NCBI RefSeq assembly: GCF_001721685.1
Contig: NZ_CP012502.1
Location: 310,001 to 374,000, forward strand
DNA: 64,000 nt
Reading direction: 5' to 3'
Source of the DNA: Salisediminibacterium beveridgei
GTDB taxonomy: Bacteria; Bacillota; Bacilli; Bacillales; Salisediminibacteriaceae
In this document: positions 25,000 to 34,258 of the stretch, one piece after another
Numbering within the stretch: position 1 is the first letter of the stretch
How the letters are laid out: every line of letters starts with the position of its first letter
Made by a program: the position numbers and the translations under genes
Notes under the pieces: generated by a model
Seen by the model: the letters and a program-made list of their open reading frames with translations, nothing else
Told to the model about the DNA's origin: nothing
The model's database searches: none

Positions 25000-27063
25000 A
25001 TGATTTTTACTTCAAAAAAGACATACTCTGTGAAAGATAAACGATCAGAAACATATATGGAAGTGAAAGGGTATGAGGTCACGACTCATTTTGCTGTGCA
25101 TAAAGAAAGCAGCAAGAACTGGTGGGTGGATCACCTTCCCTCGGGTTATAAATTGAAAAAAATGTCTTCCCGTGACAATGCAGAAACCCTTTCAAATGAG
25201 ATTGAAGGAATGATGGACTGGAGTCATAAAGAGGCGCCGGAAGTGTTTCGAAAAAGTGAATATTTCAGGGATTTTTTCAGGCATGTGAGTGAAGCTATTG
25301 AAAATAATGAGGACATCCCTGTTGCTCCAGAAGTGCTGAAATACAATCTGTTTTTCATAGAGATGGATGAAGTGGATGAAAGGTGGGATATATTTCTCCA
25401 AGCATGGAATGAGTTGGAGTCTCTGATTGGATTGTCGGATGTGAAAGAAACCATCATGAAAATTATGCAATCCATTCGAGGAAGGAAAATAAATGAGAAG
25501 ATGGTTAAAGGATCAACACCGTCTTATCATATGTTGTTCAAAGGCGCTGCGGGTACAGGAAAGACAGAAGTGGCCAGGATCGTGGGTATGTTGTTTTATG
25601 CCATCGGTGTCGTACCGGAGGACCGTTTTTTAGAGGTAGGGCGAAAAGATCTCGTTGGAGAGCATGTGGGAGAGACAGCGCCAAAAACAGAAAAAATAAT
25701 TAATCAGGCAATCGGTGGTGTTTTATTTATCGATGAAGCCTATGCGCTGGTTTCCAATACAAAGAATGATTTCGGTAATGAAGCCATAGAGGTGTTGATT
25801 AAGGCGATGGAAGACCATCGGGAGGACTTTGTCGTCATCCTCGCTGGTTATCAGGGAGAAATGGAAGAATTAATGGATATGAATGAGGGCTTCCGTTCAA
25901 GGGTTCGCTTGCATATTCCGTTTTCGAATTACACACTTGATGAGCTGGCACAAATTTCAAAAGAGATGCTCAACAGCAAGGGGTGTGAGCTGGACGCTGA
26001 TGCACATCTAGAACTGGCCAGTTATTTGAAGTTGTATGAGCACCAGGGCGTGGTCGATGGGAATGCGAGAACGGTTCGGAACCTGATTGAATTTGTTATC
26101 GAAGAAATGCATACACGTACGGCTTTGACAGGGGAAGCTACGAATGTCGTTATTGCTGAAGATTTGAAAAAAGCAGGGAATGTTTCTAATGATGATCCGG
26201 AGAGATTAGTAAAAATGAAGGACGAAGCTGTACAGGAACTTGACAATCTGGTAGGAATGACGGAATTGAAAAATGAAGTCAGGCGGATTATGAATACGAT
26301 CTTATTAAATGAAAAAAGAAAAGAATTTAATATGGAAGTGGAAAAGTCACGAATGCATATGTGCTTCACCGGTCCTCCTGGGACAGGGAAGACCACTGTA
26401 GCAAGAATCATGGGGAAATTTTTCAATGGTTCGGGGATCTTGAGCAGTGGTCATTTTGTGGAGGCTTCACGGGGAGATCTTGTTGCTGAATATTTGGGTC
26501 AAACCGCTCCTAAAGTAAACAGAAAAATAAAACAATCGATGGGCGGCGTGATGTTCATCGATGAGGCTTATAATCTGATTACAGACGAGCATGATTATTT
26601 TGGAAAGGAAGCTGTATCGACACTCATTCAAGGAATGGAAGATTATCATGAAGATCTGGTGGTTATCCTGGCAGGCTACAGTGAGGATATCAAGAATATG
26701 ATCGATGTGAACCCTGGTTTTAAGTCGAGGATCGGGTATTATTTCGATTTTCCAGATTATACGGCTGAAGACATTGTTGAGATTTCGAAAAGATTACTGG
26801 ACTCGAAGGGCTATGATTTAAGTGTTGATGCATCACAAGCACTGGAACATCATATGATCGACTTTCATCAGGATGAAGGTCATTTCGGTGGAAACGGTCG
26901 TTGGGCTGATGAATTTGTGAAATTGGCAATCAATTGCGCGAATCAACGACTGGTGAACGATGGCGACTTGAATGAACTGACACCTGAAAAACTGCAATCA
27001 ATTCAGAAAATGGATATTGATGAAGCAATGAAGATTACGAGAAGAAAAAGCGGAGCGATCTGA
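25000..27063 (+). CDS. Tandem CbxX/CfxQ-type AAA+ ATPase
   Basis: 687 residues. An N-terminal domain of about 130 residues of unknown fold is followed by two complete AAA+ modules of the CbxX/SpoVK/EccA type. Module 1 has Walker A GAAGTGKTEVAR (about 181) and Walker B VLFIDEAYAL (about 240). Module 2 has GPPGTGKTTVAR (about 457) and VMFIDEAYNL (about 517). Each has GFRSR or GFKSR arginine-finger regions and a VILAGY sensor strand. Such ATPases form rings that remodel proteins. I prefer the ATG at 25000 (AAAGGTGG at 24987-24994) over the GTG at 24991. Two membrane proteins upstream are its likely partners; the substrate is unknown. Confidence 0.9.
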   Translation: MIFTSKKTYSVKDKRSETYMEVKGYEVTTHFAVHKESSKNWWVDHLPSGYKLKKMSSRDNAETLSNEIEGMMDWSHKEAPEVFRKSEYFRDFFRHVSEAIENNEDIPVAPEVLKYNLFFIEMDEVDERWDIFLQAWNELESLIGLSDVKETIMKIMQSIRGRKINEKMVKGSTPSYHMLFKGAAGTGKTEVARIVGMLFYAIGVVPEDRFLEVGRKDLVGEHVGETAPKTEKIINQAIGGVLFIDEAYALVSNTKNDFGNEAIEVLIKAMEDHREDFVVILAGYQGEMEELMDMNEGFRSRVRLHIPFSNYTLDELAQISKEMLNSKGCELDADAHLELASYLKLYEHQGVVDGNARTVRNLIEFVIEEMHTRTALTGEATNVVIAEDLKKAGNVSNDDPERLVKMKDEAVQELDNLVGMTELKNEVRRIMNTILLNEKRKEFNMEVEKSRMHMCFTGPPGTGKTTVARIMGKFFNGSGILSSGHFVEASRGDLVAEYLGQTAPKVNRKIKQSMGGVMFIDEAYNLITDEHDYFGKEAVSTLIQGMEDYHEDLVVILAGYSEDIKNMIDVNPGFKSRIGYYFDFPDYTAEDIVEISKRLLDSKGYDLSVDASQALEHHMIDFHQDEGHFGGNGRWADEFVKLAINCANQRLVNDGDLNELTPEKLQSIQKMDIDEAMKITRRKSGAI

Positions 27064-27559
27064 TATCGAAAAAAGCGATGATATTTATTTGTCGAAACCA
27101 TTCAGGGTTTATGCGAACTCTCCATTTAATGATAAATATTCCAATCAAATAGAAATCGACTCATCTGACAAACTATCAAGGGAATCCATTAGTTTGTGGA
27201 GAGATTACCTGATTTTGATCCTGATTTCAAGATTCCCGGTTCTTTTCAACTCGCGGATAATCTCGAAAAGAATTTTAATTAAACTGATAGGCTATTATCC
27301 ACCGAAGGATTGGTGAAAAAAGTTGTATTTTCTCTGCAATCAGGACCTTATGTGGAATGATTCTTAAAGACTGGCAAAAGAACTGAAACGGATGGGGAGA
27401 ACGCTCAGTGCCAATACCCAATGATAATCAACTGAATTATGAAGAATACCAAATGAACCATATCTATTCTATATAGGTTCGATTAGGTTGTGCACTCGTT
27501 TCCACAAAACCTAGGAAGTGCACTTGCACCCGATAGAAATCTGAGTTATTCTATTCTTA
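27064..27559. other. Intergenic stretch with a possible broken reading frame
   Basis: A frame from 27089 (TTG) runs to 27316. A second frame covering about 27204-27280 reads like a protein (LPDFDPDFKIPGSFQLADNL) but is out of register with the first, so this may be a frameshifted remnant. I do not recognise the family. From 27317 to 27559 nothing assignable is seen apart from a GTGCAC inverted pair near 27492 and 27517. Confidence 0.3.
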
Positions 27560-27573
27560 AGAAAGCGCTTGCT
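27560..27573. promoter_or_regulatory. cre-like box 1 upstream of amylase-pullulanase gene
   Basis: AGAAAGCGCTTGCT fits the catabolite-responsive element pattern and resembles the palindrome upstream of the GH16 gene. It is about 200 nt before the start codon. Confidence 0.6.
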
Positions 27574-27623
27574 TCATTAGCGATCCTGCTAAGTCAGCTG
27601 GTGCTTTAATTTTTACACATAAA

Positions 27624-27671
27624 TGAAAACGTTTGCACAAACAATGCAAAAAATGCACGATTTGTGCAAAC
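27624..27671. promoter_or_regulatory. cre-like box 2 overlapping an 11-bp inverted repeat
   Basis: TGAAAACGTTTGCA (27624-27637) matches the cre pattern. Its right half also starts a perfect inverted repeat, GTTTGCACAAA (27631-27641) and TTTGTGCAAAC (27661-27671), with centres 30 nt apart. An overlap of a CcpA-type and a second (perhaps maltose-type LacI family) operator is inferred. Confidence 0.6.
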
Positions 27672-27775
27672 AGGTCATGAATCGAAGGGGATTCGAATGG
27701 AGAGGAGTTGATTGTGCGCACTTGTTCGACATGCAGGTTGTTTGATCGGAATACGACATCGAAGGGAGATTGACA

Positions 27776-30700
27776 ATGCAAAGTAGAAAGTGGAAAAGAC
27801 GATCGGCGAAGTTTATGACAGCAGTGATGGGCATGAGTGTCTTTACGGCGTTCACACCCGCCGTAACAGCAGAAGAGGAAGCAACGGACGAAAGCGGCGA
27901 GGTGCCGGAAGATCACCTGCGGATTCATTATGATTACGGTGATCAGGATCTGTCGAGCCTGGGGATCTGGTATTGGGGTGATTTCAGTACAATTTCAGCG
28001 GATCGTGAAGGTGAAGAAGAAGATACAGCATGGCCTGGTGACGTCCGTTTCTCAGAAGAACAGACGACGGATTTTGGTGCATACATTGACGTCGAACTGG
28101 CCGAAGACCCGGAACTTGTTGAGTTTTTAATCAACAATGCAGACGGCGAAAACGTAACAGGTGATCTTGAAGTCGACATGTTATCGGACGAGATGAACGA
28201 AGTCTGGGTTACAAATGACGAAGCGATCTATTACTATGAGCCGGTGGCGTTTGACGATAACATCCTCCGGGTCCACTTTCAAACCGACGATGACGTCTAT
28301 GACCCATGGGGACTCTGGACATGGGGCGATGTGGCAGAAGCGCCGGATGAATGGCCAACAGATGCTCATCCGTTCAGTCAGGATCAGACCGGTCCATACG
28401 GTGCTTACGTTGATATCGAGCTGACCGATGATCCTTCTTCTGTCGGTTTCCTCTTAGTCGACCGTGACACAGAAGAGCAGACGGATGATTTCACGTTTGG
28501 TGATCTGGATCAGCACAGACAGGTGTTTGTGAATCTGGATGCGGATGAGGTGTACACGAACCCTTACTTCGCCGGAACAGAGGAAGAAGCGCCGGAGCTT
28601 GGTGAAGGAGAATATGATTTTGCCGTCAGTGGTGAAACGACAGGTGCCGTGGATGCCGAGAATCATGCGGTACTGGATCTGGACGTGACCTATCCGGAAG
28701 AAGACGTGGCGATTGATCGCATGCACGCGGACGTCAGCTTGTTGGGTGGGCCGGATGAGCTTGCGATCTCACCTGAAGTGATGGGTGTGACGCTGTCTGC
28801 GCATTATTCGGTGGACCCTGGCACGTATGAGATTCCACTCACACTGATTGATGAAGAAGGCGGTGTGTATGAAGGCAGCGCAGAGGTTGATGTGGTGGAA
28901 CATACGAAAGAAGATGGTGACTTCAATTGGGATGAATCGGTCATTTACTTTATGCTGACGGACCGTTTCTATGACGGGGACCCGTCAAACAACGACCCAT
29001 ATGATCTGGACTACGATTTCTACGATAACCCGCGCGGTACACCGCAGGGCGGTGACTTTGCCGGGGTGAAAGAGAATCTGGATTATCTGGATGAGCTGGG
29101 TGTCAATACCGTCTGGATCACACCGATCGTCGAGAACATTGCATATGATGTGAGCTATGCAAGCGATGACGGCTCGTATTTCGGCTATCATGGGTACTGG
29201 GCGCAGGATTTCGAAGAATTAAATCCGCATCTCGGAACACTGGAGGAATTTCATGACCTGATCGATGCTGCGGCAGAGCGGGACATGGACATCATGGTGG
29301 ATGTGGTCTTGAACCATCCGGGTTATGGCTTGAAACCGGAAGACGGTGATGTGGAAGATCCGCCGCCAGGCTATCCGACGGATGAGGACAGAGAGCGGTT
29401 TGACGGGATGATTCGAGAAGAGCCAGGCTCTGATGATGAAACGATGGAACTGGCTGAATTACCGGATTTCAAAACCGAAGTACCGGAAGTCCGCGAACAG
29501 ATCGTTGATTGGCAGACATCCTGGATTGAAAAGTCCACAACCGATGCGGGCAACGCCATTTCGTCCTTCCGTGTGGATACCGTGAAACACGTGGATGAGC
29601 CGACGTGGCAACTGTTCAAAAATGAACTGACCCGGGAAAGCACCGATTTCAAGATGATTGGTGAGGCGTGGGAGAACAATATCGACGGTGATCACCGTTA
29701 CTTGAACTCCGGACAGATGGATTCCCTGTTGAGCTTTGATTTCAAAGGCATTGCCGGAAATCTCGTCAACGGGAATATTTCAAATGCGGTGGATGCACTG
29801 GATGACGTGCAGCACACGATTGATAACAAGGCGACGCTTGGGAATTTCCTTGGCAGCCACGATGAAGAAGGGTTCCTCTATGCGCAGGACGGCGATGAAG
29901 GGAAGCTGAAAGTTGCCGCATCCCTGCAGGCTTTTGTCAAAGGGCAGCCGGTCATTTATTACGGCGAAGAACTCGGTCAGACCGGTGACGATAATTGGCC
30001 GGTGTATGACAATCGCTACGATATGGGCTGGAACCTTGTGGAAGACAATGCGATCCTCAGCCACTATCAAAACGTGTTTAATCTCCGTGGTGAGCACAGT
30101 GAAGTGATGGCCCGCGGCGCGTTTGATCACGTGACGGGTACGGATGATGACGGGTTTGTCGTCTTCAGCCGAACCTACGATGATGATGCCGTTTACGCGG
30201 CCATGAACGTCGAAGAAGAAGCGCGCCAGATCACACTGGACGTGGACTCCGACGATGCCGTGGTCACCGATCACTACTCGGGTGACACGTATACGGCAAG
30301 TGATGAGTCGGTGACGGTTACTTTACCGGCGATGGCAGACGGGGGTACAGCCCTTCTGACCGTGGAAAATGGCACGATCACTGGCGGTGAAGAAGGTGAC
30401 GCGCCGGAAACCGATGAGATTCCGGACAATCATTTACGGGTTCACTTTGATAACGGCGACACCGATCCTGGTGACCTTGGCATCTGGTACTGGGACGGTG
30501 CTGCGTCTCCATCAGAGGACGATGCGGAATGGCCAGGGGATGAACAATTCTCTGAAGAGCAGATGACAGATTTCGGGGTGTACTTCGACATTGAACTGGA
30601 AGAAGGCGCCGACTACTTGAATATGCTCGTCAATTACGACGGCGAGAATCTGACCGGGGATTTCACCATCGATCGTCTCGCAGAAGAAATGAATGAAGTG

Positions 30701-33691
30701 TGGTTGTATGAAGACGGGACGTACCTGACGTATGAGCCGGTGGCGCTTGACGATCAGGTCAGGATTCATTACGACCGGGAAGACAACGATTTTAACGACT
30801 GGGGCGTTTGGTTCTGGGAACAGGGGTTAAATCCGCCATCAGACTGGCCGGATGACGCCGTTGACTTCGAACAGGAAGGCCGCTACGGGGCCTATGTGGA
30901 TATCGATCTGGAAGACGGTGCTGAAGAACTTGGTTTCTTGTTACTCAATACCGAAACAGGTGATCAAACCGAAGATATGCTGTTCACAGAACTTGACGAG
31001 CACAATCAAATTTTTGTGACTGAGGGTGATGACACCGCCTATAACAACCCATACCATGTCAGCTCAGAAGGGTTGACGGGAGCCGAGGTGCTCTCAGACG
31101 AGCTGATTGAACTGCGATTTACGTCTACGGAAGGGTTCGATGAAGACTCCCTGATGGCAGGCATCACGTTGACGAATCGGCACGGAGAGGAAGTCTCTTT
31201 TGATTCGGTCACAATTGACGAAGACGGCGAAACCGTCAGCGTTCACGGATCATTGAACCTGGACGATGCACCATTTGACGTGACGTACAATCAGCGCACC
31301 GCAACCGCTGGCGTGGGCTGGAGACTCAAAGATGAGATGTATGCCTATGATGGTGACCTTGGAGCTGAACTTCATGAAGACGGCTCAGCAACCTTGAAAG
31401 TCTGGTCACCGAGTGCGGACAATGTGTCGATTATCTTGTATGATGCGGACGATCAGTACGAGGTTGTTGCCGATGGTGTGGACATGCAGCGCGGAGACCG
31501 GGGTGTCTGGGAAGTGACCCTGGACGAGGATAACACCGGGGTTACTGACCTGAGCGGTTTCTATTACCACTATGACATTGAGCGTGACGGGGAATCGGTG
31601 TTGGCGCTCGACCCTTACGCATCATCCATGGCAACGTGGGACAGCGGAAACGTTGATGAAGTACCGATCGGAAAAGCGGCGATTGTGGATCCGTCGGCCA
31701 TCGGTCCTGAACTGGATTTTGCAGACATCGATGGGTTTGAAAAACGCGAAGATGCGATCATTTATGAGATACACGTCCGTGACTTCACGTCGGACCCGGA
31801 TATCGATGAAGAATTGGAATCACAGTTTGGCACATTCGCTTCCTTTGTTGAAAAACTGGATTATATTGAAGATCTGGGCGTCACACACGTACAGCTTCTG
31901 CCAGTGATGAGTTATTTTTTCGCAGATGAATACAACAATGACGAGCGCATGTTGGATTATTCATCCACCCAGAACAACTATAACTGGGGTTACGATCCGC
32001 ACAGCTATTTCTCCCTCACCGGCATGTATTCTGAAGATCCGGATGATGCCGAGAAGCGGATTGAAGAATTCAAACTCTTAATCGAAGAAATTCATGACCG
32101 GGATATGGGTGTGATTTTGGATGTGGTTTACAACCATACGGCCCGGGTTGAGATTTTTGAAGACCTTGAACCCGAGTACTATCATTTTATGGATGATGAC
32201 GGCACGTCCCGCACGAGCTTTGGCGGTGGACGACTCGGAACGACCCATGACATGTCACGCCGCATTTTGGTGGATTCGATCATGCACTGGGTCGAAGAAT
32301 ACAAAGTGGACGGCTTCCGTTTCGATATGATGGGTGATCACGATGCGGAAAGTATCCAGATGGCGTACGACAAGGCGAAAGAAGTCAATCCGAACATCGT
32401 GATGATCGGTGAAGGCTGGAGAACCTTTGTCGGGGATGAATCCGGCGGGGATGTCATGCCTGCCGATCAGGATTGGATGCAGTATACCGAAGCCGTCGGA
32501 TCCTTCTCGGATGAATTCAGAAACGAACTGAAGTCCGGATTCGGCAGCGAAGGTGAGCCGCGTTTCTTAACAGGAGGCGCCCGTGACATTCAGCAAATCT
32601 ATGACAATGTCACAGCGAACCCGCATAATTTCACAGCAACGAATCCAGGGGATGTGGTGCCATACATTGCCGCGCACGATAACCTGACGCTTCATGATGT
32701 GATCGCACAATCGATTCAGAAAGATCCGGAATATCACCAGGAAGAAATCCATCAGCGGATTCGTCTCGGGAACCTGATGGTGCTGACGTCGCAAGGCACA
32801 TCGTTCATCCATGCGGGTCAGGAATTCGGACGCACCAAGCAGTTCCGTGCGGAAACCGACGAAGCGCCTTACAAGTCCACCTATATGGAAAATGAAGATG
32901 GCAGCCCATTTGAATTCCCGTATTTCATCCACGATTCCTATGATTCGACGGATGCGATCAACATGATCGAATGGGACAAAGCGACGGATGAAGAAGCGTA
33001 TCCGATCAACAACATGACGCGGGAATATACGACAGGATTGATTGAACTGCGTCGCTCAACGGATGCCTTCCGGTTAGGAACTTTGGAAGAAATCGATGAA
33101 CGCGTCTCGATGATCGATGCGCCTGAAATCAACGACCAGGATCTGATTATCGGTTACCACGCCAAATCAACCGACGATACGGGTGAGTATGCGGTGTTTG
33201 TAAATACCGATGAACAGGAACGGACGCTGACCCTTGAAGATCTCGATTTAACAGAAGGCGTTGTGATTGTTGATGGCAACGAATCAGGCATAGCGGAAGT
33301 TTCGGATCCGACAGGCTTTGAGCTCTCCGCGGACCACATCTCACTTGACCCATTAACAGCGGTTGTTGTGAGAATTGGTGGCGAAGACATTCCTGAAGAA
33401 CCGCAATCAGCAGCTGAACAATTAGCTGAACTGGATGACATGATCAGTGAACATGTTCAGGCCGGTGAGATTCGCGGACCGCTTGTCAACCAGCTTGGGA
33501 ACATGGTCAGACAAGCGAAACATCATGAAAGCAGTGAGCGTCACAGTCAGGCAGTTAGGTTCATGGAGAACGTCCAGAAACATCTGGATAGAAGACCGAA
33601 CGCCAGACATATTGAAGGCGATGCGAAAGCAACGTTGCTGGATCAAGCAGACGCAGTGATCAAACAGCTGGAGTCTGAAACAGAGGAATAA
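27776..33691 (+). CDS. Secreted amylopullulanase (fused GH13 alpha-amylase and GH13 pullulanase)
   Basis: 1971 residues. After a signal peptide (1-32) come two CBM41-like modules (about 45-145 and 150-250; LRIHYDYGDQDLSSLGIWYW). An alpha-amylase domain spans about 380-790, with DVVLNH, FRVDTVKHV (nucleophile Asp near 600), GEAWEN and SHDEEG. Two more CBM41-like modules follow (880-1090). A pullulanase domain (about 1170-1850) has YNWGYDP, DVVYNH, GFRFDMMGDHD, GEGWR and AHDNLTLHD. A helical tail closes the chain. Both active sites look intact. It would cut alpha-1,4 and alpha-1,6 bonds of starch and pullulan. The architecture recalls the alkaline amylopullulanases of alkaliphilic Bacillus. I prefer the ATG at 27776 over a TTG six bases upstream. 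Confidence 0.95.
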   Translation: MQSRKWKRRSAKFMTAVMGMSVFTAFTPAVTAEEEATDESGEVPEDHLRIHYDYGDQDLSSLGIWYWGDFSTISADREGEEEDTAWPGDVRFSEEQTTDFGAYIDVELAEDPELVEFLINNADGENVTGDLEVDMLSDEMNEVWVTNDEAIYYYEPVAFDDNILRVHFQTDDDVYDPWGLWTWGDVAEAPDEWPTDAHPFSQDQTGPYGAYVDIELTDDPSSVGFLLVDRDTEEQTDDFTFGDLDQHRQVFVNLDADEVYTNPYFAGTEEEAPELGEGEYDFAVSGETTGAVDAENHAVLDLDVTYPEEDVAIDRMHADVSLLGGPDELAISPEVMGVTLSAHYSVDPGTYEIPLTLIDEEGGVYEGSAEVDVVEHTKEDGDFNWDESVIYFMLTDRFYDGDPSNNDPYDLDYDFYDNPRGTPQGGDFAGVKENLDYLDELGVNTVWITPIVENIAYDVSYASDDGSYFGYHGYWAQDFEELNPHLGTLEEFHDLIDAAAERDMDIMVDVVLNHPGYGLKPEDGDVEDPPPGYPTDEDRERFDGMIREEPGSDDETMELAELPDFKTEVPEVREQIVDWQTSWIEKSTTDAGNAISSFRVDTVKHVDEPTWQLFKNELTRESTDFKMIGEAWENNIDGDHRYLNSGQMDSLLSFDFKGIAGNLVNGNISNAVDALDDVQHTIDNKATLGNFLGSHDEEGFLYAQDGDEGKLKVAASLQAFVKGQPVIYYGEELGQTGDDNWPVYDNRYDMGWNLVEDNAILSHYQNVFNLRGEHSEVMARGAFDHVTGTDDDGFVVFSRTYDDDAVYAAMNVEEEARQITLDVDSDDAVVTDHYSGDTYTASDESVTVTLPAMADGGTALLTVENGTITGGEEGDAPETDEIPDNHLRVHFDNGDTDPGDLGIWYWDGAASPSEDDAEWPGDEQFSEEQMTDFGVYFDIELEEGADYLNMLVNYDGENLTGDFTIDRLAEEMNEVWLYEDGTYLTYEPVALDDQVRIHYDREDNDFNDWGVWFWEQGLNPPSDWPDDAVDFEQEGRYGAYVDIDLEDGAEELGFLLLNTETGDQTEDMLFTELDEHNQIFVTEGDDTAYNNPYHVSSEGLTGAEVLSDELIELRFTSTEGFDEDSLMAGITLTNRHGEEVSFDSVTIDEDGETVSVHGSLNLDDAPFDVTYNQRTATAGVGWRLKDEMYAYDGDLGAELHEDGSATLKVWSPSADNVSIILYDADDQYEVVADGVDMQRGDRGVWEVTLDEDNTGVTDLSGFYYHYDIERDGESVLALDPYASSMATWDSGNVDEVPIGKAAIVDPSAIGPELDFADIDGFEKREDAIIYEIHVRDFTSDPDIDEELESQFGTFASFVEKLDYIEDLGVTHVQLLPVMSYFFADEYNNDERMLDYSSTQNNYNWGYDPHSYFSLTGMYSEDPDDAEKRIEEFKLLIEEIHDRDMGVILDVVYNHTARVEIFEDLEPEYYHFMDDDGTSRTSFGGGRLGTTHDMSRRILVDSIMHWVEEYKVDGFRFDMMGDHDAESIQMAYDKAKEVNPNIVMIGEGWRTFVGDESGGDVMPADQDWMQYTEAVGSFSDEFRNELKSGFGSEGEPRFLTGGARDIQQIYDNVTANPHNFTATNPGDVVPYIAAHDNLTLHDVIAQSIQKDPEYHQEEIHQRIRLGNLMVLTSQGTSFIHAGQEFGRTKQFRAETDEAPYKSTYMENEDGSPFEFPYFIHDSYDSTDAINMIEWDKATDEEAYPINNMTREYTTGLIELRRSTDAFRLGTLEEIDERVSMIDAPEINDQDLIIGYHAKSTDDTGEYAVFVNTDEQERTLTLEDLDLTEGVVIVDGNESGIAEVSDPTGFELSADHISLDPLTAVVVRIGGEDIPEEPQSAAEQLAELDDMISEHVQAGEIRGPLVNQLGNMVRQAKHHESSERHSQAVRFMENVQKHLDRRPNARHIEGDAKATLLDQADAVIKQLESETEE

Positions 33692-33702
33692 TCGCAACAT
33701 GT

Positions 33703-33750
33703 AAAGCCACAGATGGTCCCTATGAAAGGGGCATCTGTGGCTTTTCTTTT
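33703..33750 (+). terminator. Terminator after amylopullulanase
   Basis: AAAGCCACAGATG (33703-33715) pairs with CATCTGTGGCTTT (33732-33744), followed by TTTCTTTT. Confidence 0.9.
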
Positions 33751-34258
33751 ATCGTAGGTCTAATGAATACATTTTTCTTGCTCCGTTGAAAAATCAAAGC
33801 AAATAGCATAGTCGAACTAGAGGTTGTTCATGTGATTTGTAAAATTATTGTTGATTCAGGGTGATAATAACCATGATTAACCATAAAAAAGAGACGTTTT
33901 TATTTGCGAATGACAAAAAAATCTAATCTTAAAGAGGAACAATCGTAAACGACAGTGGAAATGAAATCAAGTCAATTGGAGTAGTTCAGACGGGTGATTC
34001 AGAAGAGAACAGTCTGTCAGTGCAGCCTTATCGGTGTTTCTGATGTAACTTCTACTTTCATTCAAGGTAAGTGAAACCGGCATAAAGAAACATGGCTCTC
34101 TTGTACCGTGAATAAGTGTGTAAGGAGCTCAGACGTCTGTTTCCTTAAGGTTTACATTAACCGTGAGCGATGCGTACACTGAAAAGGCAATTACCGGAGT
34201 TGATAAGGTGGTTGCGTGTCAGATTATCCAATACTTAAATTTTTAAGGAGGAAATCGA
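33751..34258. other. Intergenic region upstream of the 5'-nucleotidase gene
   Basis: About 500 nt with no coding frame of note. A weak promoter may be TTGATA (34200-34205) with ATTATC (34223-34228), 17 nt apart. TTTACATTAACC stands at 34151-34162. The remaining sequence shows nothing I can name. Confidence 0.35.
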
